Positions 14,353 to 21,530 of a stretch of DNA of 24,489 nucleotides are shown one piece after another. Position numbers and translations under genes: made by a program. How positions within the stretch are numbered: the first letter of the stretch is position 1; the number at the start of each line of letters is the position of its first letter. The DNA comes from a virus, in IMG/VR virus record IMGVR_UViG_3300021962_011954, positions 1 to 24,489 of that record, one strand, 5' to 3'. The notes beneath the pieces are model-generated. The model did no database searches. It saw only the letters and a program-made list of their open reading frames with translations, and was not told the DNA's origin.

Positions 14353-15322
14353 CTATCCTGTAATCTAGCCAAGATTGGAAGCTATAGTTTTCAGAAGTGG
14401 CCCTCCAAGGTTTGTAAAGCAAACTTGTGGAGGGCTTTCCTCCGGATGCTTTTTGAGCTAAATACAATCTGGCATTCATTTCATAAGGGTCAATCTTTTT
14501 GCTACTCACATCTTCTTGAGGACATTTATTAGCTGGAACAAAACCTCGTAGTTCTGGATATTTTTGCATATCCTTATGACAAAGAACAGATAAAGCTGCA
14601 TTATAGATGTTAGATGTCGGAGTTGAACTATGCAAAACGCCTCTTAACTGTTTTAAATTTTCTACTGAAAAATCATAACCTCCGATTTTGTAAGAAGCAG
14701 CATATGCAGTAGCCGTTTTTCTTGGCATAGGCATTATATCCAATTCTTCTTCAGGGGATGCTGGTGGTGCTCCTGCTGCATCCACAAACAGTCTCGGCGC
14801 ACCTCCAAATGGAACTAAAATCCATTCTTTCATGGGGAATCGCCTGCCAAAATTACGATTGACATCTCTTATGAATTCTGGGTTGTTTATTAAATCTCTG
14901 AATCTAGGATGTGATTCGGGTTGCCATAAAGATATTACCAAATCTTTTTTATATTCGCCAAATCTACCAGCTATAGCTGAACCATATTTTATGGATTTTT
15001 TTCTTGATCCTAGCACTGTCCTAAATTCTTTGGGATCAATCTTCATTTCCTCAAGCTTGCGGTCAAGCCAAGGCTTGTCTGTATCTCTTGGAGTGTAGTT
15101 CAAAAAGTCTTCGATCTTGAAAGATGCTATGACTCCTAGTGCAGCTGGAAATACATCATAAAAAACTTCTTTTTTAAGTAGCAAATCATCATGTGTGTCA
15201 GGATATGGAGTGCCGTGATAAGCTTTATTGAAAAAAAATGTGATAGCAGGATTGATCTCATCATGCTCATTGTATATTTTGTCAGGATCTACATCTTTAA
15301 AAGCTTCTAAGTTGTACTGCAT
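14327..15322 (-). CDS. Unknown protein (331 aa)
   Basis: The ATG at 15322 has AGGTGA upstream. The product is soluble, mixed alpha/beta, with a proline- and acid-rich linker (about residues 188-198, APPASPEEELDI) and a strand-rich middle (EWILVPFGGAPRLFVDAAG). The last 20 residues (YSFQSWLDYRIEKESTSEF) resemble the SFxxW segments in the membrane paralogues and the methyltransferase N-terminus. No known family is recognised. It converges with the VWA gene by a 3-base overlap, and its promoter would lie in the 91-base divergent gap with the exonuclease gene. Confidence 0.75.
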   Translation of the reverse strand: MQYNLEAFKDVDPDKIYNEHDEINPAITFFFNKAYHGTPYPDTHDDLLLKKEVFYDVFPAALGVIASFKIEDFLNYTPRDTDKPWLDRKLEEMKIDPKEFRTVLGSRKKSIKYGSAIAGRFGEYKKDLVISLWQPESHPRFRDLINNPEFIRDVNRNFGRRFPMKEWILVPFGGAPRLFVDAAGAPPASPEEELDIMPMPRKTATAYAASYKIGGYDFSVENLKQLRGVLHSSTPTSNIYNAALSVLCHKDMQKYPELRGFVPANKCPQEDVSSKKIDPYEMNARLYLAQKASGGKPSTSLLYKPWRATSENYSFQSWLDYRIEKESTSEF

Positions 15323-15413
15323 TTTTCACCTATATCTTATTTAATTTTTTCGGTAGAATTTTTTTCCTCGGAGCGTATAAAAATTAGTCAATTTAACTAA
15401 AAGGAGTTTTTAA

Positions 15414-16031
15414 ATGAGCAAGTATATGATTATTGATACCGAAACAACTGGTTTGGACCACAATATTCACGGTATTATTACCCTTTCAGCCATAGTTTTT
15501 GAAGATACCGAAATTGTATCTGGATGGAATGGTGTAAACAAAGACTGGTCTTCAAAATTCAAGATTGATTTGTCTGCTCTTAAAGTAAATGGCTTCATGG
15601 TTGACAGGTCTAATACTTATTTTGGAAATATTTTTGAATTTAACAAAAAGGTAAATTATTTGAATTTTATTAATTATCGTAGCTTTGTGTACAGTTTTGT
15701 GGATTACATGCTAAGTGAATGCCCTAGCTGCGACTATTTAGTGGGTATGAACCTTCAATTTGACCTTGGCTTTATTCAGAAGGCTTTGAATGAGTTCGAT
15801 ATTAATGCTAACGGATTTTTGCCAAGAAAGCATATTGATCCAAGGATTATTGCTTGCGCCCTTCAAGATTGCAATAATCTGCCCAAACCTATGAAATATA
15901 TTAACAGCGAGTCTCTCTACGAGGCTTATCAAATTGAAGCTCCAAAAGCTCTTCATGCTTCGGATACGGATGTTTATATGACCCACAAACTCTGGTTGGA
16001 AATGAAAAAAACTTTCTCTTCTAAAGCATGA
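15414..16031 (+). CDS. DEDDh 3'-5' exonuclease (DnaQ/epsilon-like)
   Basis: AAGGAG lies eight bases before the ATG; the 205-aa size suits a stand-alone exonuclease domain. All motifs are present: ExoI IIDTETTGL (D8, E10), ExoII GMNLQFDLGF (D117) and ExoIII HASDTD (H181, D186), so it is the DEDDh type with two metal ions. HIDPRIIACAL is also typical of DnaQ relatives. It could proofread for the Pol III alpha-like polymerase encoded nearby on the other strand, which lacks such a domain, or trim RNA like RNase T. It overlaps the following glycosyltransferase by ATGA. Confidence 0.9.
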   Translation: MSKYMIIDTETTGLDHNIHGIITLSAIVFEDTEIVSGWNGVNKDWSSKFKIDLSALKVNGFMVDRSNTYFGNIFEFNKKVNYLNFINYRSFVYSFVDYMLSECPSCDYLVGMNLQFDLGFIQKALNEFDINANGFLPRKHIDPRIIACALQDCNNLPKPMKYINSESLYEAYQIEAPKALHASDTDVYMTHKLWLEMKKTFSSKA

Positions 16032-17152
16032 GAAACACTAAAGCAAAATTCGTGTTCAATACAATGGTTTCAAATGAAAGCCATTGTATTGAACGCATGC
16101 TTAATTCTGTATATAAATATATAGATTATTGGGTCATTCAAGATAACGGTTCCACCGATGGAACCCAAGGTATAATCAATAATTTTTTTAAGGAAAAAGG
16201 CATACCCGGATTTCTATACGAAATTCCATGGTCGGGTTGCATGGGACAAAATAGAGACCACACAGTACAAACCTGCCTGAAAGCTGACCACAATTGTGAT
16301 TGGATTCTCCGAGTCGATGCTGATGAAATTCTTGAAATAGATCATGATTTTGATTGGTCGGTATTTGACAACACAGACATCCAAAGTTTTAATGTCTTTG
16401 CAAAACAATATGACACCAAATACTTCAGAACTTGGATCTGGAACACCAAACTACCTTGGAAGTTTAAGCACGATAAAAGGCATGAATGCATAGTATTAGA
16501 CAAAGACGGAATTGGAGAAGACTTTCAAAGAATTAATTTATCTGAGAAATTTAGACATGTAGTCTTGGGCGATGGCAAGACTTGGACTAACCCCCTTAAA
16601 TATTACATGGATGCATTAGAACTTGAAAAAGACCTAATAGCCAAAAATGAAATGAAAGATGATCACTATCATCTTTTCTATGTAGGCAAAAGCTACTCAG
16701 ACACTCTTCCAAGTCAACATTTGCCATTCGGAGATGAACATAATAAAGAATTGGCAAGAAGAGGGCTCTTCTATTTTGATCAATTTGTAAATACAAGACA
16801 CAATTTTCAAAATACTAAAACAGCTAAATTTGTAGATGAAATGGCATATGTTGCCAAATTATGCTCTGCGCATCTTCAAGCTGTGATGGGCAACACAGAA
16901 GAACAAATACAGTGTCTTAAAGATGCCGAATCCTTTTGCCCACAAAGAAACGAACATTTAAAAAGTTTGGCTGAAATATATCAAAGATTAAATATGTTTG
17001 CCCAAATGCACGAAGCCACATACAAAATGATGAATGTGGGAAGAAAAAATCCTTTTCCAAACCTCTGCATGATGATAGACAATAATTCCTATTACGATAC
17101 AAGCAACTACCCATCACATTTACACGAAATTGCCAGAAGTAATTTGACCTAA
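16028..17152 (+). CDS. Family 2-type glycosyltransferase with helical C-terminus
   Basis: The ATG overlaps the exonuclease stop in ATGA (16028-16031). The 374-aa product starts with the GT-A nucleotide-sugar fold: 'VFNTMVSNES' strand, IQDNGSTDGT (D39, D44), and the metal-binding DxD in LRVDADE (97-99). About 120 C-terminal residues are helical and TPR-like (EEQIQCLKDAESFCPQ..LKSLAEIYQRLN..MHEATYKM). Such enzymes transfer a sugar from a nucleotide donor; in phages targets include modified DNA bases, host surface glycans and virion proteins. The acceptor cannot be told. Confidence 0.85.
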   Translation: MRNTKAKFVFNTMVSNESHCIERMLNSVYKYIDYWVIQDNGSTDGTQGIINNFFKEKGIPGFLYEIPWSGCMGQNRDHTVQTCLKADHNCDWILRVDADEILEIDHDFDWSVFDNTDIQSFNVFAKQYDTKYFRTWIWNTKLPWKFKHDKRHECIVLDKDGIGEDFQRINLSEKFRHVVLGDGKTWTNPLKYYMDALELEKDLIAKNEMKDDHYHLFYVGKSYSDTLPSQHLPFGDEHNKELARRGLFYFDQFVNTRHNFQNTKTAKFVDEMAYVAKLCSAHLQAVMGNTEEQIQCLKDAESFCPQRNEHLKSLAEIYQRLNMFAQMHEATYKMMNVGRKNPFPNLCMMIDNNSYYDTSNYPSHLHEIARSNLT

Positions 17153-18855
17153 ATAGCAAACAACATTTTTTGTTGCGGCTCTTTACTCAGCTTGTCAAAA
17201 GAAATGTTTTGACATTGAATAGAATTGTTTTTAAGCCAACCCTCTCCCTCAACCACATCAAATCTGTCAAATTCATAAGTTCCATCAAGAACCAAATCAA
17301 GATACTTACCTGTATCTGTTCCAATGGTAATGAAAGTTATTTCTCTTCCACCAACAGTGTGATAACGCCCAGTCGCTATCAATCCTCTGAAACGCATGAA
17401 ATTACCAAACTTTTGAGAAAACATTCCCGGCATAAAACGATTGCTCGTCCAATAACCCCTATGAGCATGTTGGTTCCAACCATCATGAATGGAATCAACA
17501 TGGGAAGGATGCAACTCGTCTCCAATCAACTTCCAAGGCCCCCTGCCAAAAGCAGCAAATTTCAAGCCAGCTTTCTTGGCTTCCTGAACATGAACCCAAG
17601 GCCTATACAAACTCTGAGCATGGTTCAAAGCAGACCACCAGAATTTCTTCGGTTGACGAACCTTTTCATAAGCCAATGCCCACACTAATTTGGCATAGCT
17701 CATCGCATGAGCACGACAAAAACTATACAAAGAAAAATAACCTAATTCCTTCATTATTTTATTTCTATCTGGATTATCTTTTATTAGTTCCTTAAATTCA
17801 TCAATTCTGCCAGCGTCTTTCTTGCTAAAACCCTTTCGAAATGATTCGGCCTCAGACTCACTACAATTCAATATGCCTTGAATAAATCTTATGCCATCAT
17901 CGTCATACACCAAACACCCATCATAACTACCAGTCTTGTGGAACTGGTCCAATATCTTTATTTTGCGACCATCAGCTGAAGGCAGTGGTCGGATAAGCGC
18001 CAAAGAAAAAGCAACTTCAGAACGACAAGAAGGACGGATGTCAAGGTGCAGTCTTCTCTGAGCAGGACTTTCTGCAAAAGTCACACCCCAAGTATCACCA
18101 TTCTGAAAGATACTAGCAGTCTCAGAATCATATTCTGGATAATCATCTAGAGATCTGCTAGACAAATCATTCAGTTGCGCCAAACCACGATTACACAAAA
18201 GATCTATTTTAAAGTAACCACGGTCTTCTATTTCATCCTTGTTTAACTTTATCTGCGAATTACTAATTTTTAAATGTTCTGGAACCTTATCGGGGAATAT
18301 AACTATGCCCCCGCAATGCAATGAATAATTTTTAAAAGTACCCTCTAAAAGAGCAGCTTCTTCGGCTATCGCAGAAGCATTAGATCCAGTCAATTCAACC
18401 AAATTGAAATGCTTGGGTATGAATTTCCGGTTTCCACGATTTCTTAATGCCTGACGAATCGCAGAGTTTTTTTGATATTTGACATGATTGCTGATTCTGG
18501 CAACCCGCCCCGGATACTTCTGCATTACCTTTTCAAGGACAATGTCACGCTGATTGTAAGCGAAATCAACATCTATATCCGGGTTGTCTTTTCTGTTTTC
18601 ATGCATAAATCGAGATAAAATAAAATTGTTTTGAACAGGATCCATATCATGGATGCCCATCAAATAGGCAACCAAAGAGCATCCAGCTGAGCCACGAGTG
18701 ATGAAACGATATTCAGGAACTAAATCTAGTATTTCACGAGTTTGTAGAAAAACATTCGCAAAATTAAACTTTTCAATCAGCTGCAACTCTCTTGCAAGCC
18801 GATCTCGATAAACCTGTGAAGCAGGTAGAGTTCTTCTAAAATGTTTGCGTAACAT
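17149..18855 (-). CDS. dnaE: Compact DNA polymerase III alpha-like (C-family) polymerase without PHP domain
   Basis: The ATG at 18855 is chosen because GAAGG lies just before it and it follows the upstream stop by one base (TGAGATG); an in-frame TTG at 18873 is less likely. The 568-aa protein opens directly in the palm: TRGSAGCSLVAYLMG, then PDIDVDF (D95, D97) and KIDLL (D218), matching the three catalytic Asp of DnaE. Finger motifs (LIRPLPSADG, FRKGFSKKD, FCRAHAMSYAKLVWALAYEK) and a short OB-fold-like strand run (FRGLIATGRYHTV..) follow. There is no N-terminal PHP domain, no Exo domain and almost no tau-binding tail; bacterial DnaE has about 1,160 residues. Likely the phage replicative polymerase. 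Confidence 0.9.
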   Translation of the reverse strand: MLRKHFRRTLPASQVYRDRLARELQLIEKFNFANVFLQTREILDLVPEYRFITRGSAGCSLVAYLMGIHDMDPVQNNFILSRFMHENRKDNPDIDVDFAYNQRDIVLEKVMQKYPGRVARISNHVKYQKNSAIRQALRNRGNRKFIPKHFNLVELTGSNASAIAEEAALLEGTFKNYSLHCGGIVIFPDKVPEHLKISNSQIKLNKDEIEDRGYFKIDLLCNRGLAQLNDLSSRSLDDYPEYDSETASIFQNGDTWGVTFAESPAQRRLHLDIRPSCRSEVAFSLALIRPLPSADGRKIKILDQFHKTGSYDGCLVYDDDGIRFIQGILNCSESEAESFRKGFSKKDAGRIDEFKELIKDNPDRNKIMKELGYFSLYSFCRAHAMSYAKLVWALAYEKVRQPKKFWWSALNHAQSLYRPWVHVQEAKKAGLKFAAFGRGPWKLIGDELHPSHVDSIHDGWNQHAHRGYWTSNRFMPGMFSQKFGNFMRFRGLIATGRYHTVGGREITFITIGTDTGKYLDLVLDGTYEFDRFDVVEGEGWLKNNSIQCQNISFDKLSKEPQQKMLFAI

Positions 18856-18856
18856 C

Positions 18857-19096
18857 TCAACCTTCCGGGTCAATCTGCTTCATAGCCTTTTTAATTTCAG
18901 AAATGCCTTTTTTCAAATGGGATATTGCTTTTTCGATGTTGTCAGAACGCATGCTCATTTTTTCACAGATATCTTGTGTGATCTCAAGGTGCTCGACCAC
19001 CACATCCAACACATCGTGCGGAGTCACTTCGTCACATAGTTTTTCTATTATTGGTCGCCAATTCTGCGTCAAAGATCGATAATTTATGCCCCGCAT
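18857..19096 (-). CDS. Small helical protein upstream of the polymerase (79 aa)
   Basis: AAGGAGGAGACT precedes the ATG at 19096, a very strong ribosome site. The 79-residue product is helical throughout, with a likely coiled coil in the second half (EKAISHLKKGISEIKKAMKQ). It ends one base before the polymerase ATG, so translation is probably coupled and the product could be a polymerase accessory; no known family is recognised. Confidence 0.8.
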   Translation of the reverse strand: MRGINYRSLTQNWRPIIEKLCDEVTPHDVLDVVVEHLEITQDICEKMSMRSDNIEKAISHLKKGISEIKKAMKQIDPEG

Positions 19097-19227
19097 AGTC
19101 TCCTCCTTGAGTAAATTCAACTATACAGGAAAACAAGAAATCGTCAAATCATGGTAGACTATATTTTGTGTGCGTGTATTATGAAATTGGGTCGGTTTAA
19201 AACTTTTACTAAAGAAGGAGCTTCATT

Positions 19228-19542
19228 ATGGCTAAGTCGAAGATTGAAAGAGTGCAAAAGCCCGAAGTCAAGGCATTCCCTACTTTGCGGGAATCGTTGA
19301 CGCAATTTATTGGACAACCTGTCGCAATTCTCTGCGCTAGGTTTAACTATCGTGGCATTCTCTCTTCCGTTGGAGAGGACCATGTTGTTCTCGCCCAAGC
19401 CCGTGCAGTTGAGAGCAGCGGAGCCTCATCCCAAGAACGGCCCAGTAACGAGGACAGCATTGGCTCAAGCGTTATCATTAGCCTTAATGCTGTAGAATTG
19501 GTATATTGGCCCAATTGGGCGTATAGCTCTTTGGAAGATTGA
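19228..19542 (+). CDS. LSm/Hfq-fold-like small protein
   Basis: The ATG follows AGAAGGAG. The 104-aa product reads like an Sm fold: a basic start and helix (LRESLTQFIGQ, 20-30), then strands VAILCARFNYRGILSSVGEDHVVL (Sm1-like: fxxRGxLxxxxxDHVVL), a 25-residue polar loop, and a final strand pair (SVIISLNAVELVYWP, Sm2-like 'isl..ve.vyw'). Sm-type proteins form rings that bind RNA. The long Ser/Glu loop (ESSGASSQERPSNEDS) between strands is unusual. Assignment is by pattern and moderately sure; other small beta-barrel folds are possible. Confidence 0.6.
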   Translation: MAKSKIERVQKPEVKAFPTLRESLTQFIGQPVAILCARFNYRGILSSVGEDHVVLAQARAVESSGASSQERPSNEDSIGSSVIISLNAVELVYWPNWAYSSLED

Positions 19543-19563
19543 TACGGATAATTAACTAACTAG

Positions 19564-19598
19564 CCTCTTCGTAGATAGATATTATATCTACGAAGAGG
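19564..19598 (+). promoter_or_regulatory. 14-bp hairpin sequestering the HNH gene ribosome site
   Basis: CCTCTTCGTAGATA (19564-19577) pairs perfectly with TATCTACGAAGAGG (19585-19598) around a 7-base loop. The 3' arm ends in GAAGAGG, the only Shine-Dalgarno-like sequence for the TTG start at 19606 (seven bases away). The T-run after the stem is weak, so RBS masking is as likely as termination. This recalls the hairpin control of free-standing and intron homing endonucleases in T4. Confidence 0.6.
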
Positions 19599-19605
19599 TA
19601 TTTTA

Positions 19606-20385
19606 TTGAGATGTAATAGATGCAAGTGTCAAAACCAAACTGTTGATGGCCGAAAATTTTGTCAATATCATTTAGATTTATTTAAAGCAAACGCTATCAG
19701 AAAAACAAAAAAAAGAAAACAAAATAATTGCTGTCATGAGTGCGGAAAGCCCAAGGAGCAAATTAAAAAATTAAGATGCAATAAATGTTTAGAAATAAGC
19801 AAAATTAAATTTAAACAAAGATTTGAAGATAATAAACAAAAAGGAATATGTGTGATCTGCAGTCAGCCAAGAAATAACTTCAGGTCATCATATTGCAATA
19901 AATGTGCTAGCAAAGATAAAAAAAGAAGCAAGAAAAAAAGACAGTATTGTAAAGAAAATAGTTTATGTTATAAGTGTATGCGCCCATCCCCAAATAAAAA
20001 AGTACTTTGTCTAGATTGTGCAATGTGCGAAAATATAAGAAAAAATATTATTTTTATTTTGCGTAAAAAAGAAGTTCCTAAAACTTCAAAAACTGAAGAT
20101 CTTTTAGGCTGTTCGATAATATTTTTTCGAGAACATATAAAAAATTTGATGGAACCGTGGATGAATGAAAATAATTATGGCGTTCATGTCCCCGGCGAGA
20201 GAAAATGGCAACTAGGCCACAGAGTGCCTGTGGCTGCATTTAATATGAAAGACCCAGATCAGCAAAAAAAATGTTGGCATTATACAAATTTGTATCCGCA
20301 GGAAGCACAAGAAAATATTTGCAATGGTGATATTATGTTTTTAAATGGGGAAAAAATCAGGGGTAGAAACTTCATGGTTGACTGA
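19606..20385 (+). CDS. HNH-type endonuclease with four-repeat zinc-knuckle array, TTG start
   Basis: The start is TTG at 19606; the nearby ATG at 19611 is out of frame and stops at once. The 259-aa protein has four Cys-x2-Cys pairs with a matching second pair, spaced every 39-40 residues: C3/C6-C19/H22, C43/C46-C58/C61, C82/C85-C97/C100, C121/C124-C135/C138, each a likely zinc ribbon for DNA binding. Residues 167-240 follow the phage HNH pattern (LLGCS..FFREHIK..W, then WQLGHRVPVAAF with H205, HYTNLYP with N228, QENI). Likely a mobile free-standing homing-type endonuclease. The Asp before the catalytic His is Gly. Confidence 0.75.
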   Translation: MRCNRCKCQNQTVDGRKFCQYHLDLFKANAIRKTKKRKQNNCCHECGKPKEQIKKLRCNKCLEISKIKFKQRFEDNKQKGICVICSQPRNNFRSSYCNKCASKDKKRSKKKRQYCKENSLCYKCMRPSPNKKVLCLDCAMCENIRKNIIFILRKKEVPKTSKTEDLLGCSIIFFREHIKNLMEPWMNENNYGVHVPGERKWQLGHRVPVAAFNMKDPDQQKKCWHYTNLYPQEAQENICNGDIMFLNGEKIRGRNFMVD

Positions 20386-20405
20386 TTAGCAAAATTTTGT
20401 ATTAT
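20378..20405 (+). promoter_or_regulatory. Sigma70-like promoter candidate
   Basis: TTGACT (20378-20383), 16-base spacer, TATTAT (20400-20405). It begins inside the last codons of the HNH gene and precedes the DUF6745-like gene (ATG 20436), leaving a leader of about 25 bases that includes AAAAGGAG. Compare the TTGACTGAT site at 7206. Confidence 0.5.
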
Positions 20406-20435
20406 TAAACAGGTTGTTTTTAAAAGGAGTGTAAA

Positions 20436-21056
20436 ATGAAGAACACTGGCTTTGATGCATGGAAAGCAAGGCTTGATTACATGAATAAAGAGTTTCCCTT
20501 TAGCAAACCTGAAGAGGGAATCGTCACAATTAAAAATGAAGAAGGTAGATTGCATGCTGACCATGAGCCAGCATGGCGTTCTCCAACACGAATTATGTGG
20601 TACCGTGACGGTCGCAAACATGGTATTGATGCTGACATTTATGGAAGCATTACTTATTATTACGAAAATATTCGTATTCCACCCAAGTATCATCAAGCGG
20701 TTGCTGATCCTGAGCTTCTGACAGTTGAAGAAGTTTTGAAACATACCAATCAAGAAGTGAGGTATGTTGGGATTAAGATTGTTGGATTTGACAGAATAAT
20801 GAAACACAAGAATTGTAAGATCATCGACAGAGATGAGAAAAAAGGCCAAGTGCTGTTTACGATTAGCGGCATCTTTGAAGAACCTGTGGCATATGTAAAA
20901 GTAATTAATTCAACCGCTGAACCTGATGGAAGTTTTAAAAATTATTTTTTATGTGTCCCCCCTCCGTCAGAAGGAATTAAAAGTTGTGCCGCTGCGGTAG
21001 CATGGACATTTGGATTTAAAAATGCTGAGGATTATCATCCCGAACAAGAGACTTAG
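20436..21056 (+). CDS. DUF6745-like protein
   Basis: The ATG follows AAAGGAG. The 206-aa product has a repeat-like N-terminal half (GRLHADHEPAW) and the C-terminal pattern I recall for DUF6745 proteins: TVEEVLKHTNQEVRYVGI (about 96-113), 'CKIIDRDEKKGQVLF', VKVINSTAEPDGS (154-166), 'YFLCVPP', AAAVAWTFGF (185-194) and a YHPEQET end. The order and the VAWTFG motif are distinctive. Family number is from memory. Function unknown; I recall the family in Planctomycetes and Actinobacteria. Likely co-expressed with the QGD protein that follows after 89 bases. Confidence 0.6.
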   Translation: MKNTGFDAWKARLDYMNKEFPFSKPEEGIVTIKNEEGRLHADHEPAWRSPTRIMWYRDGRKHGIDADIYGSITYYYENIRIPPKYHQAVADPELLTVEEVLKHTNQEVRYVGIKIVGFDRIMKHKNCKIIDRDEKKGQVLFTISGIFEEPVAYVKVINSTAEPDGSFKNYFLCVPPPSEGIKSCAAAVAWTFGFKNAEDYHPEQET

Positions 21057-21082
21057 TATAATTTGTCAACCTAACTAACCGC

Positions 21083-21113
21083 TTGACAGAATAAATAAAA
21101 AGGTTAGTATGTT
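21083..21113 (+). promoter_or_regulatory. Sigma70-like promoter candidate with long spacer
   Basis: A perfect -35 TTGACA (21083-21088) is followed by TATGTT (21108-21113) after 19 bases, slightly longer than ideal. It lies 33 bases before the ATG of the QGD protein at 21146. Confidence 0.35.
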
Positions 21114-21145
21114 ATGTGGTTTCTCAAAACCGAAAGAGGTGAAGT

Positions 21146-21469
21146 ATGAAAGAGTTCCAAGCACGCCAAGGTGACATATTTTTTAGGGTTCTTGACAAGA
21201 TTCCCACCAAAGGTCTTAAAAAGAAGACCGATGGTGTTTTGGCCTTGGGTGAAATGACGGGGCATCAGCATGCCCTGCGTACTCCTATTGCTGATTGTGA
21301 ATCGTATGTTGATGAAAACGGCGACATTTACATTCGCAGCGAGAGCGAGATTGTTGTTGGTCATGATGAACATGACAACATCATTCTTCCTGCCAACAAG
21401 TGGGTTTGTGTAAGCCGTCAGGTGGAATATAATCCCTTAGAGAAGGCAAGGCAAAGGGTGGCCGATTAG
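21146..21469 (+). CDS. Small QGD / TGHxH / HxEH conserved protein
   Basis: The ATG follows GAAAGAGGTGAAG. The 107-aa product carries RQGDIFF (7-13), GVLALGEMTGHQHAL (30-44), GHDEHDNIILP (72-82) and VSRQVEYNP (89-97). Four His and several acids in the two H-rich motifs could bind a metal. I recall this QGD-TGHxH-EH-LP-REY pattern as a small family of unknown function found in bacteria and phages. It is in the same neighbourhood as the DUF6745-like gene. No enzyme activity can be assigned. Confidence 0.65.
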   Translation: MKEFQARQGDIFFRVLDKIPTKGLKKKTDGVLALGEMTGHQHALRTPIADCESYVDENGDIYIRSESEIVVGHDEHDNIILPANKWVCVSRQVEYNPLEKARQRVAD

Positions 21470-21489
21470 TATAGATTTATTTGAAACTT

Positions 21490-21523
21490 AAAACCCCTCA
21501 GGTATAAAAGCCTGAGGGGTTTT
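21490..21523. terminator. Bidirectional factor-independent terminator
   Basis: A perfect 13-bp stem AAAACCCCTCAGG (21490-21502) / CCTGAGGGGTTTT (21511-21523) with an 8-base loop. It lies between the convergent QGD gene (+) and structural gene (-), with A's and T's on each side to serve both. Confidence 0.92.
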
Positions 21524-21530
21524 ATTATTT

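Noticed and set aside
17155-17177. Small hairpin CAACA/TGTTG between the convergent glycosyltransferase and polymerase genes
   Set aside because: Only 5 bp with an AT-rich loop and no proper T-run after it; too weak to call a terminator.
19611-19619. ATG start for the HNH gene
   Set aside because: The ATG at 19611 is in another frame and meets a stop at once (ATGTAATAG); the zinc-knuckle frame must start at TTG 19606.
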